From an uncultured Clostridia bacterium (lineage in GTDB: Bacteria; Bacillota; Clostridia; Christensenellales; UBA1242), in the NCBI GenBank assembly GCA_944381255.1, contig CALWKL010000095.1:1-8141 (forward strand): a stretch of 8,141 bases of DNA, given 5' to 3'. Shown piece by piece: positions 7,929 through 8,141 of this stretch (its first letter is position 1; every line of letters starts with the position of its first letter). The notes beneath the pieces were generated by a model. That model was given only the letters and a program-made list of their open reading frames with translations, searched no databases and had not been told where the DNA came from. Both the position numbers and the translations under genes were made by a program.

Positions 7929-8141
7929 TTGCGCTGTCCAAAATGTGGTGCTAGAATACCTAGAGAAAGTCCAATATGTTTTAAATGTGGTACTCGCCTC
8001 ACCCAAGTACGCGAAGCCTCTTTTAGAGCAGTGCGCGAAGCCAAGAGGACTTATCAACCAGAGAAAATAGTTATGTCTACCGTGTTCCCAAAAGACTTAA
8101 GTTACCGAAACACCCTACTAATGTGTATCTTCTTAGGGTAT
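7929..8141 (+). CDS. zinc-ribbon protein, probably with a TM2-type membrane domain (3' end beyond window)
   Basis: A 71-codon open frame starts at TTG and stays open to the window edge. The first residues are MRCPKCGARIPRESPICFKC followed by GTRL: two CxxC knuckles (C3/C6 and C17/C20) of a zinc ribbon, the type that opens many bacterial membrane proteins. A basic linker follows (about 25-47). The frame then reads TVFPKDLSYRNTLLMCIFLG and runs off the edge at the next residue. This hydrophobic start resembles the first helix of TM2 domains, which typically continue as LG-x-GAHRFY; that continuation is outside the window, so TM2 is an inference. The AGGAG seven bases upstream and the 11-base gap to GAPDH support the TTG start and membership of the same operon. 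The function of such zinc-ribbon/TM2 proteins is unknown. The downstream ATG at 8073 would lose the zinc ribbon and has no good ribosome binding site. Confidence 0.8.
   Translation, partial: MRCPKCGARIPRESPICFKCGTRLTQVREASFRAVREAKRTYQPEKIVMSTVFPKDLSYRNTLLMCIFLGY

Overview
The window is AT-rich chromosomal DNA from a low-GC, probably endospore-forming Firmicute of the Clostridia type. Two things point there. The left end carries a spore-linked gene string (a YtfI-type DUF2953 protein, GerW/YtfJ, a DacF/DacB-type D,D-carboxypeptidase and an RsuA/RluB pseudouridine synthase). The right side carries strong AGGAG-type ribosome binding sites and sigma-A-like promoters. I cannot name a species. I see no mobile elements, tRNA or rRNA genes, or CRISPR arrays.

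Layout: everything left of about 3.65 kb is transcribed leftward and everything right of about 3.78 kb rightward, with one divergent promoter region between (3655-3783). The leftward side has two units. The first is a single-gene unit for an unrecognised 350-residue cytosolic protein (2602-3654), with a near-consensus extended -10 promoter and its own intrinsic terminator. The second is a tightly packed four-gene operon running from 2356 off the left edge: ytfI-like, gerW, dacF-like, rluB-like (5'-end only). Its genes overlap or are separated by 1 and 19 bases. The first gene has no Shine-Dalgarno, but a sigma-G/F-like promoter sits so close to its ATG that a leaderless forespore transcript is possible.

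The rightward side also has two units. The first pairs an SCP2-like small protein with a group III iron-containing alcohol dehydrogenase (3784-5469); the stop codon of the first overlaps the ribosome binding site of the second, and an intrinsic terminator follows directly. The second starts from a TTGAAA-17-TATAAT promoter. It contains a membrane protein resembling a catalytically decayed polyprenyl-phosphate glycosyltransferase with a long Lys/Ser/Thr-rich tail (5633-6889), then a glycolytic GAPDH (6904-7917), then the start of a TTG-initiated zinc-ribbon protein that probably continues into a TM2-type membrane domain (7929 to the edge).

Most of the window is ordinary core-genome content. 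The parts most worth a second look are the degenerate glycosyltransferase with its histone-like tail next to GAPDH, the orphan 350-residue gene, the inverted repeat placed between the two divergent promoters, and the putative leaderless sporulation promoter.
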